This document shows, one piece after another, positions 39,301 to 58,800 of a stretch of 64,000 bases of DNA. The translations under genes were made by a program, and so were the position numbers. This stretch comes from Limanda limanda (Eukaryota > Chordata > Actinopteri > Pleuronectiformes > Pleuronectidae): assembly GCF_963576545.1 (NCBI RefSeq), contig NC_083639.1, forward strand, positions 19,640,118 through 19,704,117, written 5' to 3'. How positions within the stretch are numbered: the first letter of the stretch is position 1; each line of letters opens with the position of its first letter. The notes under the pieces were generated by a model that ran no database searches, was not told where the DNA came from, and saw nothing but the letters and a program-made list of their open reading frames with translations.

Positions 39301-42300
39301 CAATATTTGAAAATCAATAAGGGGTCATGACAAGGCACATTCATCAAGTTTGTTTATTTCTCGCGTCGTGGCGGAAAGCTTAACATGGCCATCTTTTTCC
39401 AATTACATGCAAAGGCAGACATGGTCTTTCCCCCCTTGTGTGGTGTTTTGTAGTGGCACTATAGATTTTCAGCCATCCAAATGAACTCTGTACTGAAGAG
39501 ACCGCAATCATTGTGCGTGGCCTTTCCCTGGTTTTAGGCACAATCACTAGCTCCTTCTAATGTACACTTTACAAATCAATAAGCTTTCACAGTAATTTAA
39601 CTCTGTGTGCCCTTGAGTGTTTGCGGTAAATTCACTGTATATCCTAACTAGAATTAAATCAGTGAGATTCCCTGTTGTCCTTGCACAGTGTAAATGCTGG
39701 GTAATTGATGTCATAAATCTGGCAATGACTGTATTCTTTGTCATGGCCAGATTTATGTTTTATTCTTTGTAAGCCACTAACAGAGTAAGGATGCAGGAAA
39801 ATACTACCTGGTTTTCTTCTTGTTTTGCTTGAATTTCAATGTATACTTGATATATGTTCTGAGTCCTGAGTCCAGTGGGATTCTGGCAAGTAGGGCGTCA
39901 TTGATGATGATTAGCCCAATGGCTGTGCTCTTACCTGATGCTGATCAATACTCATTGCAGGAGATCAATCTCCCATATGGAGCAGAGGCTAGGATCCCCA
40001 GTGCGTCTGTTTGGTTGGAACATGGCCAAAATTGGACTTCTGGGGCTGACTACTTTCTATTATATATCTAATCTATCTAGCAAATATAACTATTTTCAGG
40101 AGGAAAACTGTCTATAAACTTCTATAATGTGGTGCTGTGCCGACATGTTTTATGATAAATCCGTCTTTGTCAAGCCAGACTAATAACATCTACCCTTGAA
40201 TGTCAAATTTTTGTATTTAATGATATTCCTTTTGATTCCTGACCAACAAGATAAGGGCAATCTCACGTCATGTTCTAATGGTAAAAAACGCATAATTAGT
40301 TTTTCTGGCAGAAGGCTGCAGTCCAAGGTTATTTTAATCAAATAAACCCTGTGAACTATCTGCCAAGATACGGATCAGATGTGTGTTAGATCTGCCTTAA
40401 TGTGGGACTAGTGTATTGCAATTTGTATTGACGTACAGGTTAATGGTGTTTGATTGGAAAATGCTCATCTTCTCTGGATTGGATTTGAACAGCTCCTGAT
40501 ATCAAGTGACAATTTTAAATATGAATGAACCACAAGAATCTGTGTAAAAAACTCAATTTCAAACATCACATATTATTTGACAGTTTTATTTTTATTCTCT
40601 CAAATTTCCTATTTTATTATAATTTAAACTTTATTCTTATATGTGCTCGCTTGTATACCTCATTCTGATTGTCTGCTGCTGTAACAACTGAATTGCCCCA
40701 TAATGGGATCAAGAAATGTTATCTTATCTTTGCTAAATTCCAAAGCCAAAAGTAAATGTAAATGTAGCTGCAACTGTATCGACATGGTTTTACAATTGCC
40801 TGTTAGCGAGCTTACCCTGTATCTGGTTCACTTGCTTTTTGATCAATCCCGTTTTTCAATAACCTCATTCTGGATTGGCAGTGACATACCCGGGCATTGC
40901 AGACAACTGGTGAGAGAGAATCATAGCTACCTACTGAGAAGTGATGCGTTGTTGCTTTGATGCAGTGTACTCACCATTGCTCATCATTAGGCACAGCTGA
41001 GGAATATGCATATGGATGATGCAGTCAGTCCACATGTAACACATAAACTGTTAAGGGTTTGACGATAAAAGCTAGGATGTCAGACAGTGAAGAGCCCGCC
41101 TCTGACTGACCAGAGTTCCTGCTGTGACCACAGCGTGAAACAGAATCGGAGATCAATCAAAACCTTCGTTAATGGAGTGTACAGTGGCAAGAAATTCAGC
41201 TTCCCCAAAAGCAAAAAGGTGGAATCCATTAAGCACTTCTTTCTTTATGACATGTTACATCTGTCGGTGTGTGAATAAATATCAAAGAGGACTAATTGAG
41301 GATAAAATATTCAGTTTGTGCGAAAGGAGAATGTATTTTCTTTTGGTTGTGTGGTCGATTTTGTCGTGTCCCGGATAGAAAAGGTCGTAAAGGAAGCACA
41401 GTCTACTCTTATTGACTTATTCTATATGATCGAAACCCCCTTCAGTCAAACAGGAAGCTTTTAGTAGGGCACACAATATTCAACATTCAGAACAGTATCT
41501 GTATTCAATGTTTCAAACTTTGAAAGGCTCTGTTAAGAACAGGACATTTCAGAAAAAAATGTGACGTGTTTAAAAGTCAGGAAAATAATTCAAGTCTTTA
41601 CTATATATATTAGAAATTTTTTGTGGATATTACAAATTTAAGTAGATGAATAAAAACAAAACATTTTCTAGGAAAATCCTCAAATGTTCTCTCTGTGCTC
41701 TCCCAACTTCAATATGTCCAAAACAGAGCAATTCCTAAACCCTTTAATAGAGTCTTTCAGGGAGGCACAGGAAGAGGAACAAATGCCTCTATTCAGCAGC
41801 GTCCAAAATGCTAATGCCTCCGGCTCTTAACACGTTTATAAGGGTTCCCATGTCACGACATGGCATAGTCTACCCCCATGGTGGCTGTGGCTGTGGACCA
41901 CATGAAAAAGCCAGACAAATGACAGAACATGAGAAAGATGACAACAAGATTGCTCGTTTCCGGGGGAACGAGGCATCTGAGACCCTATTTTCCTTTTGGA
42001 AGATTTACGTAAGCATGTTATGTCACACTAAACCGTGAGGTTTTTTCTCAATGACTTTGGTCACTGAATATTCTGTTTGTAACAGAGCCTCAGAACTGAC
42101 ATTTTAAATATCTATTAACAATTACTGACTACATCAGTGTTGTCATGGACTTCGTGTATTAGTTAAAGGGAAAAACAAAGCAATGTAGTGACAGATAGCA
42201 CCGGATGTGCTGGCTATTTTACTGCCTATTTTACTGGCTTATATTGAATTCCAGTTACTATGTGCTTTAGTATGTAAATGATGGCAGCACAAGGCTCTGT

Positions 42301-43179
42301 ATTAGAGAAACTTTCTGCAAATAAATGAAGGGCAGGTTGGCTTTAGTGATTGCTAGGGAAAGTAATTACTCCTTATCTATATGGGTGCTGCAAAGCAGGC
42401 AGCAGAGGCTCCAGCCTCCAAGCCCCTTTGCATTGATACTATGTCAACTTCTCAAAAGGTATTTCTTGACAAACATTCTGGTCAACCTGTGGAACAGGTT
42501 TGGTGTTATATTGACTTCTTTGAATGATTAAATGACAGAGTACATCAAACTGTGCTCCCAACTCTTAATTCCCTTTTCAATATGGTATTTCCTGATCTAG
42601 AGCAAACATGTGTTTCAAACAGCCATTTGTTGACAAAGTCAAACACTGGATTGATTATTGAACTATGCTGGGGATGTGGTGGAATCTCCAAAGTCTACAC
42701 TGCCAGAAGTGCTATTGATGTCAACTAGAAAGTACAAAGTAAAGATTACTATAAATGGACTGTATAACAGTAGGACAACAGAGTGACAAGATGCCATCAA
42801 TGCCACTTTTAACAGGAGTGAATTACTTTGTACAAGTGCCAATGTCTTCCCCCTGAGGAATACCACTGTTGGATCTTTTAAGCAAACCCTTTGTTAAACA
42901 TACCAGTTAACAGACAGGTGTGTTGAAGTCTATCTTTACACTATCACTTACATTCATCCAGTCATGGCCACCTGCCCACTCTGTTTTTAGTGCATCAGCA
43001 GGCTCCATGCTACTTTGAGTCAAAGGCATACATTGACTGTACCTGTTTAGCCGATAATTAAAAGGATTTGGCCGTACTGACTGATAGGATGAAGTTGAAC
43101 TGGGTTTGTGCCAGTCTGGGTCACTTGGGGGTCAATCACAGTGACAGTCAACAGGTGAAATAATATGTGTGTGTGTGAT
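33309..43179. other. Intron 1 sequence, no exon seen
   Basis: Nearly 10 kb without a recognisable exon, RNA gene or intact transposon. Points of note: inverted TGACAG-type sites (CTGTCAG TTTT CTGACAG, 36623-36640), which match MEIS/PKNOX cores; a 16-bp hairpin at 37912-37949; and homeodomain-like TAATTA clusters. Some parts may be conserved regulatory DNA, untestable here. Confidence 0.45.
37912..37949. repeat. Hairpin with 16-bp stem and 6-base loop
   Basis: TTTTCTAACACAGATG, loop GTAGAG, then CATCTGTGTTGGAAAA. All pairs are Watson-Crick except one G.T. Confidence 0.9.
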
Positions 43180-43490
43180 ATGCAAATTCACTCATCCATC
43201 CATTCACTTGTCACGCAGCTTATCCATGTAGGGTCTCTAGGCCCTGAAGTCAATCCTAGATTACATTAGGCTGACATTTGCCAGTCTATCACAAGGCTGA
43301 CATAGGCTGGTATGACATAAACAACCTTCCACGATATTCACACCTCACATTCACAGTGTAAGGGGATTTAGAGGCTCCAATTTACTTAACCTGCATACCT
43401 GGACTTTGAGAGTAAGCTGTTGTAACCATGGAAAGCGTGCTCAAACCCAGAACCTTCTTGTTGTAAGACGTCCGTACTAAACACTTTCAC
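43180..43490 (+). repeat. Interspersed repeat, copy B (same family as 22490-22745)
   Basis: It starts with CATCCATCCATTCACTTGTC and GCAGCTTATCC, then TTTGCCAGTCTATCACAAGG, ATTCACACCTCACATTCACA, TTTACTTAACCTGCATACCT, and CCCAGAACCTTCTTGTTGTA. This is the order of the widespread fish repeat also seen at 22490, more complete at its 5' end but decayed. Confidence 0.7.
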
Positions 43491-43591
43491 CGTATATTCC
43501 CTCCTCACTGCCAGTTGTTCTCATCAATTTTTCTTGTTTGATATTACACCCTGGAGACCCATGGAATTTGAGTGTTGTCTAAGGGAGTCTT

Positions 43592-43627
43592 ACTCACACT
43601 ACAAACAAAAAGCTTTGTAGTGTGAGT
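43592..43627. repeat. Hairpin with perfect 14-bp stem
   Basis: ACTCACACTACAAA is separated by 8 bases (CAAAAAGC) from its exact reverse complement. Confidence 0.9.
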
Positions 43628-48913
<5,286 letters not shown>

Positions 48914-51900
48914 GTGTCCTCACAGGACTTCACTCCGCTCTGCTTCACACCACCAGGAAAAGGTTTTTTTCTGGACTTCAAAGAACTGGAACCACTTAAC
49001 ACTTGCCTGCAGACACTTCTTAAGTGACACCACTGTTATAATATTAAACATTTTGTATAGTTCAGATAAACCACACAATGTGTGCAGGCCCCCTCGGATG
49101 TGTTTTGATTTATCAGTTTCTCGTCTGTTTTTAGAAATGCGTTGTTTGATCCGTTTCCTTTGTAGTGTCCTGCGCTGAATAAATCAGTTGTCAACACAAA
49201 TCTGGGAATAATTGAGCGGACTATTAAAGTGCCATGGGTAATGGGGAAATGCACATAAACGTGGGCAATTTGAGTCCTGGAATTTTGTCTGCTTTTCATT
49301 TGCAGTCATAGGTCACAAACTGCAAAGTCACAATAATAATGGCAACAATGCACAGGTTCTTGTCGAGTTCAAAAAGAGTTGCAACTTGTTTGTGATGGAA
49401 TTCTCAAACTTTGACCTGGAATAAATGTAACAACACTCCACACATCATGTAGCACACTGTGGTAGACAGCTCTGCATTGCATCAACAGAAGAGAAGTTTT
49501 CATCAGTGCCCAAGCGATCAGAATGAAGATAGGGGCCCTTGTTACTATGGCAACTTATAAGGCAGTCATACACAGAAATGCACTCGTGTTCATATTGATT
49601 CAGAGTGCAGATAATAAAGCCCATAGTATCAGCCAAAGGCGGGCTGCTTTGCTGCTATCTGCAACTGCCAGGTTTTAGGCTTATTGACCGTTTTTGACAG
49701 ACTGAGTAGCAGACGATTTTTTGGTGAATGGGCCGTGTGCCCAAAGTTCAATTAAAAGCCTCACACTGTGTGTAGCCAGCATATTTGCCAAATAGTGAGA
49801 AAAGGGAGAACCAGTCTTCTGCTTTCTCAACATGCTGGTCCGTGAGCAATATTGATGGCTCTCCTGTAACAGATTTAAAAAGAAGAATCCTTTCAATATT
49901 TATCTTAACCTGACAGGCTGAAGGAGGTTTTCAGGCATGAAGTGAGCACACACAGTGGACACACAGCTACATTTTGAGGTTTAAGTGAGGCCCTGAACTG
50001 TGGGTGCGACCGCCTACTTTTTTTCTGTGTTCTCAGGGCGTGTCAGTGGGGGAGCAAGATGGCGTTGGTTTTTAAAAAAAGGCTTGGTTGGGTTTGTGCT
50101 TTCCTCTCATTTGGTCTGACTTGCCCACAGGGGCCATTGGGTCAAGAGAGCATTATATTAATTCCAGTGACAGGATGTGGCTGCAGCCCTCCATCTTGTA
50201 GTGGTCAGATAACAGTTAGTGATTTCTGCTTGAGGGAGATAAGAGATGTGAGATGCTGTACGAGGACACAGTGGATTAACCCAATTTGTACTGAATTTTT
50301 TAAACTAGCCAAACCCAAAGTTTAGAGTAGGATTGGTTACTTGCACAATCGTTACCAGTTCCAGTGCCTGGAATTCGCTATTGGCACCCAACAGTACACC
50401 TTTTTCGGCTCGTCACTGCCTTCAGTTAACGACCCGGTAGCCGGTATTCCCACAAATGTGAATGAAAAGGGTTAGGTTTAGGCTTGCTAAGCAAAAACTG
50501 GAGCGTTCAAATAATAATGCATATGCCTCTTGTGTAGGCTCTCCATAGATTCTACTTGCTGTCTCATCCAGATGATTTAACTGCCTCTCTAACCGAATGA
50601 TTTAAGGTGAATCGGTTCAGCACTCTGATTCATAGTGACCGCTTAAAACTTAATCAGAGAAAAAAATGACTCATCAGGTACATGTGAATCATGGTGACTG
50701 TGAACAAAAATAAGCCAATTGAATTTATGGAAGTCAAATGATCTGCTTACCCTTTTCTCTCCCAACATTCTTTGTGGTATTTCAACATTTGGTTCAAAGT
50801 GTGAACAAATGTTTGCCCTCATGCCTCTGTAAGTCATGTCCGAAATCAGTGAATCAACTGGACTAGAAGTGTGAATGAGCCAGAGCAGCAGAGAGAAAGG
50901 GGAAGAGGCTTTCCCCCGGGGGCAGTGCCCAGGACAATGTCAAGTTTGTCTGGCCTGAGTGCATGAACACTAAGCTTTTCGGAACTGGCAGCTCGCCCCG
51001 GTACCTACCCATCTCCCCTGGCTTCCAGAGCTGTCCAGCCCCGGAGCACTAAGCATTTGTGCAAAGTTCATAAGGCTTCCCTCTGTTTGTGTGGCCATAA
51101 TGGCAGCTCCATCCTGTTGTAGCTCGAAGAGTGCTTATGGGCTCCGAGGGCCTGGCGCTGATGCTGCAGAGGCGTGAGTGTTCTCAGTTACTGACTTTGC
51201 CTGACTGCTCCCATTATGAAAAAGAGCAGACCCCCCCCCCCCCCTTCTTCCCTGCTCCTGTCCTGACAGTTTCAAATCTCAGCCTCCACTATCTGCATTT
51301 CCTTCATTGTGTTCTCCTTCTAAATCTAATTTGCTTAATGGAAACCTCAAGCTAGATAACATGTCCTTCCAGTCACTTGGGTCTATTTATTTGACCAAAG
51401 AATCTGCATTTATAAGTAAATTCAAGATACTTTAAATTCTGTGTGGAAAGAAAAAATGAAATAATACAATTTTGATTTTGATTATGCTAATTTACGAGAC
51501 ATCTCTGTCCAATCCTGCGAAAGGTACAATCTCATGTAAACCGTTTTCCCAAATGTCACCGTTCCTGAGACCTGAGTGATAATAACCATGTTTTTTGTGA
51601 CTGCCAGTTCCGTGGAAGCAGCCGTGCTCTCGTTGTTTTTTTTTCACCACGGTTACGACCTGCATCAGCATAATTCAAGCATGACCCTCCTCCCCCTTTC
51701 ATTTTCTGCCTTTCTCCCCCGTTAAAACCCAAGTCGCAGACTAGGGTCCGCACCATACATCATCCAGACTGGGGGGGGGGGGGGGGGGCGCTTCCTCCCC
51801 TCCCCCTCATCCGCCGTGGGAGAGAGGGAGACTGCGGCTTTTTTTTTTGTTGGGCTGGTGGAAAGCCCTTATCGACAGTTTCAGCATTCACTGGGCATTG

Positions 51901-52817
51901 TACCCCCCCCCCGACATGTCACCCGGCATCCACTCAAGTCCATCTGCATAGCCGTGGAGTCAGGTCCCTGTTCACCTGAGTGGAACAATCACGTCCACTT
52001 GAATCCAGACGCACACTTCAGATGAAAAATAAAAAAATACATTAGTTTTTCAACTAGTATCCTATTCCATTGGAAAGATAAAGAAGAGACGCATGCTTCA
52101 AAAGCTCCGCACTTCAAAAATACAAGACTAATGCCAGGCGACAGTCTTCAGTGGTATTAGCAATTAAGGAGATTTTCACTGGCTGACAGAAGAAGATTGC
52201 AGTAAACTTAACAGATTTCCACACAGTGGGCGATCGGTGCTCGCACTTAGTACAGCACACTGTCCATATGTTTTCCCTTAAATGATTATTGCTAATAAAA
52301 CGCTTTTCATCGAGCCTTCAGGTGCAGCAAACATCTTTCATGACACTGAACAGGGGGCGCGAGATGGAACTTGCATTCCACCACTCTGCTTTGTACACAG
52401 CCGGTGAATAGGCTTCAGATCAGGCTTTGTGGGAATGATTGTCAGTGGCTTAATGAGCGTCTTTGCCAAGCTAGAGGCTTTGGCAACATATGTGACTACA
52501 GTGGCTCCAGTCCTGTCCGTCTGCAGCTCGTATGACACAACAAAGAACGCGTTCCGCTCTCTATGATTTTTTGCTAGAGTATGATTTTTATCTCCGTCAT
52601 GTTTTTCTTTGATTCTGGATGTTGCTGCCGGGAAAGCAGCGGGTATTCATCTCATGACGGCCAGAGCTGAGAATGTGAAGTCTGGTGAGTATTCTATAGT
52701 CGTCTGAAGACGCCTGTAAAGCTGTTGCAGCACATTCGGGTTGAGCATGTTTTGGTCTCTCCACGTGGAGGAGACACTCTGGGAGGCATTCAGTCGATTT
52801 TCCTTCTCTAAAAGTAC
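48914..52817. other. Intron 1 sequence, no exon seen
   Basis: Holds a C14 run at 51231-51244, a G18 run at 51771-51788 and a C run near 51903-51912. A CTCF-like AACAGGGGGCGCG occurs at about 52348-52360. No gene. Confidence 0.45.
51771..51788. repeat. Poly-G run (18 G)
   Basis: Eighteen consecutive G. Likely length-variable and a quadruplex candidate. Confidence 0.93.
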
Positions 52818-52845
52818 AAATGCAAATCTTGCAAGATTTGCATTT
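52818..52845. promoter_or_regulatory. Perfect 28-bp palindrome made of two inverted octamer (POU) motifs
   Basis: The octamer ATGCAAAT at 52820-52827 and its exact mirror ATTTGCAT at 52836-52843 are joined by CTTGCAAG, giving a 28-bp perfect palindrome. ATGCAAAT is the canonical site of POU-domain factors (Oct1/Oct2, Oct4, Brn families). It may be an intronic enhancer site; function is unproven. Confidence 0.6.
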
Positions 52846-55800
52846 TACATAGTCTAAGTGTTGTTCTCTTGCGTTGTTGTTTTGCATATGTTATACCTCT
52901 CAACACAGTTTATGTTTATAATGCATACTTTTTTTATCATAGCTTTCTCTGGAACCAAAGCCCAATGTAAATCTGCTCTATGACCCGTCAACATAATGCA
53001 ACTCCAAATAGTTGTTAAAGATAAAAACACCTGTTTATTAGAATTAAACTGTTTACATCCTCTCGAAGCACTGTCGTCATAGTTACTGTGATGTCTGAAA
53101 AACATCTCAGGAGGTTGATGATTCAATCGTGGAACAGTCATGAAGTGTTTCATGGGAAATGTTTGACAAGAGTAGAGGATCATCTGAAGTGTCTGCATCA
53201 GTAAATGTGGGACTGTACTACATTTACATGTTTGCAAACAAATTTGACAAGAGTCCTCAGTCAAATGTAAATAGTCTTAACCTACTGTTTATTGATTTAA
53301 TAAACAAACGAGTGAGATTAATTAGATTGGAGCTGAAATCATCCTTTGATTAAAAGTAAATATTTGCAAGCTTTCTCATTTTATAAAAGCAAAATAAATC
53401 ATGAAAAATATTTTGGGTTTGATCGAACAAAAATTAAGAAAAAAACATGTTGCACTGTGAAAAGTCGGCTTTTTCACTATTCTTAAATTATTCCAGAAAA
53501 TAATTAACAAATGAATCGGTAATGATAACAAATCGTTGTGGCTCTAAGTGAACACAAGCGCAAGTTGCCTAAGTTCAGTGATCTCAAAGCTACTCTTACA
53601 ACACACATTTATCATGATTGTTTGCTAAATATAACTTGAATGATTCTATAGTTGTAGTGTCAGGGCTCATTCATTCAACTTTAAGAAGCTTGAATTTCCC
53701 TTTACTGAAACTAAGCTAATGAAAAGTGTGCTGTGCAACACATGTGTGACACATGCAAAACAGTATGCAGGGATGGACACACGTGTATCACACGCATCTG
53801 GATCTGTGTAAACTGAACCACTGCGTCGAACCGGTGTTGTCCGTTGAAACAAATCACTTTTTTTTAACACATTGAGATCAACAAGAAGCAGCCTTGGAGT
53901 GTCCACAGCTGGATCAGCATGGAGGGGTTCAGTGGTGCAGTTTGAGCCTGGTCCGGCTGAGGAGCACTGGTTGAGCTCAAAGCAGACCAGACCACCTGCT
54001 TACAAGAGCTGCTGAACCTGTGATATATATTTTGTGTCCAAGAACTGAGCAGATTTTAACGCTGGACAGACTTGAAGTTTTTTAAAGACCCCTAAATATT
54101 TCGGGTTCGCACATGTAAGTGTCAAGCCCTGGTATGTCTGGAAGGTTTCCAGCGCACTCGCCTAGCAAATGCAGACTGTATTTACATACACTTTAAGTTT
54201 ATCTGCAAGTTGCTTTTTGCCAATTTGACATCAAAGTGGAACTGGACAGTAACAGTGATGACTTTAAAATGAACCCTGAGGTGCATCTCCGACCTCCAAT
54301 AAGTTTTATTTAATAAGCCCTCTACTATAGATTAAATACTGGTAGTATGAAATAGCTTTTCTCATCTGCATTAATTGCTAGCTAATGTGGTGTGTCTATA
54401 AGTGTAACCAAGCTGGATTTCATGTTTCATTAAGAAACACTAATAGTCTTGGCAGTATTAAGCTTGAAGGGGTTTGTTGATTTAAAATAATCATAATCTT
54501 AATGTAGCTGCAAAGACAGTGAGACATTTATTTAAGAAAAAGTGAAAGTCAGTTAATATGATATTGAAAACATCACCCATCTTTTTGTTCAGTTGTTGCT
54601 GTCTTCTAACATTTTCATGAATTTCAAATAGATTTAGTGTCTTTAACTAATGACAGCCCACTGTAAATACAGATATTCTGTTTTGTTATATTTAAAAATC
54701 TTAAATCTTGATCGTCAGGTCTTGAACTCATTCCAGTCGCTTGGTCTCAACATAAACTCATCTCGACCCTATTAAGAGATTGAGAGCCACAGGAACTGGG
54801 CCACATATCCGACAGCTGTGTCAAACAGCTTACCCTGGGTAACGCTGTCCAGATGCTCTGCTGCAGCAGCGAACAGGAAATTCAAATGTCACAACAGTCC
54901 GAGCAGAGCCTCTCATTTCACAGGCTGAAATTCAGATTTCTTTTCCCCGTATGGATATGAGACACCTGAAGGGATTAGGAAGGTGGATGAGGCAGCACAG
55001 GTAGAGTGTTTCTATAATACTGTAGTTTGCTCTGCAGCTCCGTGTGTGCTGTAGGGACATCCGGAATTCTCGGTAGTTGGCAGAAATAAATTGCACCGGG
55101 GGCTGATGGAGGTGAGGATTTGGGATATAGGAGCCATCGATCATGTCTTGACATGAGACAGTTTTGCGCTGGGGTAATTTCCAGCATCAGTCAGACAGAG
55201 GGAATGGCTGCGGAGAGGAGCGTGCTGTGTTAGGTCGAGGGAAAAATAATATTCCAAACCCTGGAGTCCAGCTCGCAAATTCATCTCTGGGCCAGCTACT
55301 CAGCGAGGATCACACACTAATGTGATTATTGTCCTGGGCGAGAGGGCACTCCTGTGGGACTTCAAAGAGAGCACATCAGAGGGAAAAAGGAGAAAAGGCT
55401 GTAAGCTGTGATGCAGACAGGTGCAGTGCACTTTCCAAAACCTTTTCCCTGTGCTCTGAACATATTACCAGGTTCAAAGAGAGGACTCGGAAGTTTTCTG
55501 TTATGTAGTTTTAGCCACAAACAGTGTGCAGGATTTATTGTTGTTATTTCCATGTCACGTGACACGCTATGGTGATCAGTTTATACGGTGGTTGAAAACA
55601 CGAACGCCAAAGCCACAACATGAAGGCAAAAGGGCACAACTTAACTGCACAAGACACACAATGGAAACAGAACCACTCCTGAAGTGAGGGACAACTGATG
55701 TTGACAATGAAATGAGCAGCCGCTGCTTAAAAGGAGATCCACACTTGAGGTGTTACGATACAAGTATAAACATTTTTGCGTTCTTCCTTTTTTTGATCCT

Positions 55801-58800
55801 CCCAGCACCTGTACCATAACAACTCAAATCCACAAGTATCTCATTTAAGCGGCGGTTGACTTCATAAACACTGGCTCACACACATCCTTGACTCGACCAC
55901 AGTCAGTAACTGTGCTCGTTTCAATGTGCGTTGTGGTTGTGCTTCCGTTGTGTGGCTATTGCACTTGTGCATTTGTGTTGTGGCTGTTGCTTTTGTGTTT
56001 TCCCATTAATGCACTTGTTTCAGACGTCTCAGCCACCAAGAGTTTCATTCTGCGTATTAATTATGCAACAGGCCATGATTCAAAGTCACAATGGTTAGCT
56101 CTGATACGGAGAGAGCGCTGTAACTTTCGGATTGAATATTCACAGAAGAGTTTCATATTTTTCTGAGGCAAACAGCTTTCAGACGCACAATAGAGCAGCT
56201 AATTATATTCTGGAGAAAGCCTTCCTTCTCTTGTGTTCATGAAAATCTTCTTGGAAAAATACACATTACTGACAAGATAAAAACCTCTCGTGAAAAACCT
56301 CTTCAATTTTCTTTTAATAATGCACTTGCTCAAGGGTGTCTGATGGCAGCTGCTGACATGAAGATCCCACCCTAGTGCAGTGTGTCGTTACATAAGGCTG
56401 CAGGGTCACTGAGCAGTACGGGCAGTGGATCCCACTCTCTCCTTGAAGAAGGGGGGGTTCACTTGGGGTCATGATGGTCGCTCTTCATTAGTTCACATAG
56501 AACACACGGGGGTCAGGAACCGAACAGTTCATCAGTGCAGCTGCTTTATATCTGTCTGCAACTGAGCCCCATTGCTCCACAACCTGAGCCTCTCCTCTTT
56601 CCTCACTGCCTCATTCTTCATCCTCCTCCTGTCACTCCTCTCGCCCAGCGCCCGACCCTGTCCCCTGAGCACGCCGGCGCTACGGGCCTCTGAAATTAAT
56701 GGTGCGATAATGGAACTGTCATGCTTTCTGAGGTGCAGTCAAATCGAGCCCAATCTCAATTAGACAGGCACATTATCTAATATTGCTACCACTTCCTAAT
56801 CTCATTAAAAGCCTTGTTGCTGTATTTTTTTCTTCCTCCTCATCCATTTTTTAATAATAGATGAAGCGCATGGCCAGGCTTGTTGTAGAATACTAAAACT
56901 GCTTAACATTGCCAAAGGTCAGAAAGGAATGTAGTTCGAATTCCGAAGAGCAAGCCGGGAAAACGAAAATCTCTAAACAAATACGAAAATACAATTCTAC
57001 AAAAAAAGAGGTTTTTACCACTTGAGAGTTTGCATTTTCACAGCGAGCCAGACAGTGTGTCACATTTGCAAGCTTAATGAGGAATTGATTGGACTGACAG
57101 AACCAACTGGCGACCCCGAAAAAAGCTGTGCGCTCATTACACACTTCAGAAGCAACGCAAGTCAATTGCTGCTTAGTGTTAATCAGCTCACTCCGTTGTT
57201 TTAATTGTTCTTGAATGATCAAATGGGAATCAGTGTGAAAGCATTATCAGGGCTGTGAGAGGGGAGCGTGGAGCTGCTGTCTTCCCGTTGCAGGTCTTTA
57301 GCGAAGAGAATATTTTAATCCGGCCTGACAAGACGAGGATCTGGTTAATCCTATTACAGGCTCGCACATTAAACTACAGTAGGCTCACACTCTCTCTGCC
57401 CTGTTGTCTTTGTGTGAGAAAGCAGCAGATGGTTCCAGCTCAAGGGCTCTAGACCTACTGTAGTGAACTTTTGAGTGGTGAAGCCCGGACCCCACCCCGT
57501 TACTAAACAACATGCATGGAGAATGTTCAAGGAAGCGGCTTGATGTGCTTTGTTTTTGTCTTTGAAATCTGACCCGTGCCATCCTCGTAGCGTGTGTTAC
57601 ATTTTCAATATTTGTGAATTTGTTCATGGGCCACAGTTGAGGTGTGATGCCAGAGCAGATGGCTGAACTGTAGGAGTCGAGAAACAGACAAGAACAGGCC
57701 AGTTTGATAGTGGCGTGCCAGATCAGCAGCCATTTTGACATGGAATAGTGGGTAAACACAGGTGTTGACGTTAATGAAGGTTTTGATTGATTTACGTACA
57801 GAGCGTTGATTAATTTAATTAGTAACACTATTAATTGGTAAATGTAATTTCGTGTCAAAATGGCTGCTGTGAAAAGTCTGTAATGTAACGAGTCAGTGAA
57901 TTCCGCTCTTTAGTTATACAGTATTCAGTGGTGTGAAGAACAGCTTTTTTCTCTCTGTATTTTAGCTTCTCGTTCATAGACACCTGCAGATTTTGAAAAA
58001 CTCACATTTCTTTGTATTCGTGTGTGCAATTAATTTTGTCTGGGAAACGATTACATGTTTTTTTACTTTGCGCACGCCCACTGTTGCTTTGTGTAACGAG
58101 TGTCTGTTTGGACCACATCGTTCTTCTCTGGCATTTAAAGGATAATTGATGTCGAGATTATCACCACCTACTGGCCCCTGCATGCTTGTTATATTGTTTG
58201 TAGTCAGTTTGTCTATTGTCTGGCGAATGAAGGCCATGTGGATGGAGTTGTTTTTTTTAAATGGAGAGGAAAATAAGGACAAAGAATATCCTCAGTATTG
58301 AAGACAATGTTTTCAGACGTCAGCTTTGTCTTTCTCATTTGAGAAGGAGATTGTCTGCGTCAGACACTTTCACACTAAGAGGAAAATGTCCTGAACATTC
58401 AGGTGAGGGATGACAGCTGAGTACTGCAATACAAGAGGCATGACATAAGCCTATAAATGCCGCTGTGGAAACATCCCATCATGTTTGTTCTTATCACCAA
58501 AAGCTTCTAATTATCCTCTTCGCAAGCTGACGCATCTATCTGCAACTTATTGGTGTAGAGGTCCTCTTTTACATCCTGAAATTTTTATATTATTTTTGTT
58601 TATTCAGTTCTTTTTTTAGTCAATTTTAGTTTTTCAGCATCTGTTGCGTGTTAGAAATGTCATCAACATGCTCGCCCATTGTGAAGGTAACGATATTTCT
58701 TGCTATATTCTCACACGAGCTCACTCAGACATCCGACACAGAAGATCAACAGAATAACAAAGGTAAAGTGGGGATGAGCAATATACAGTAAATGGAAAAA

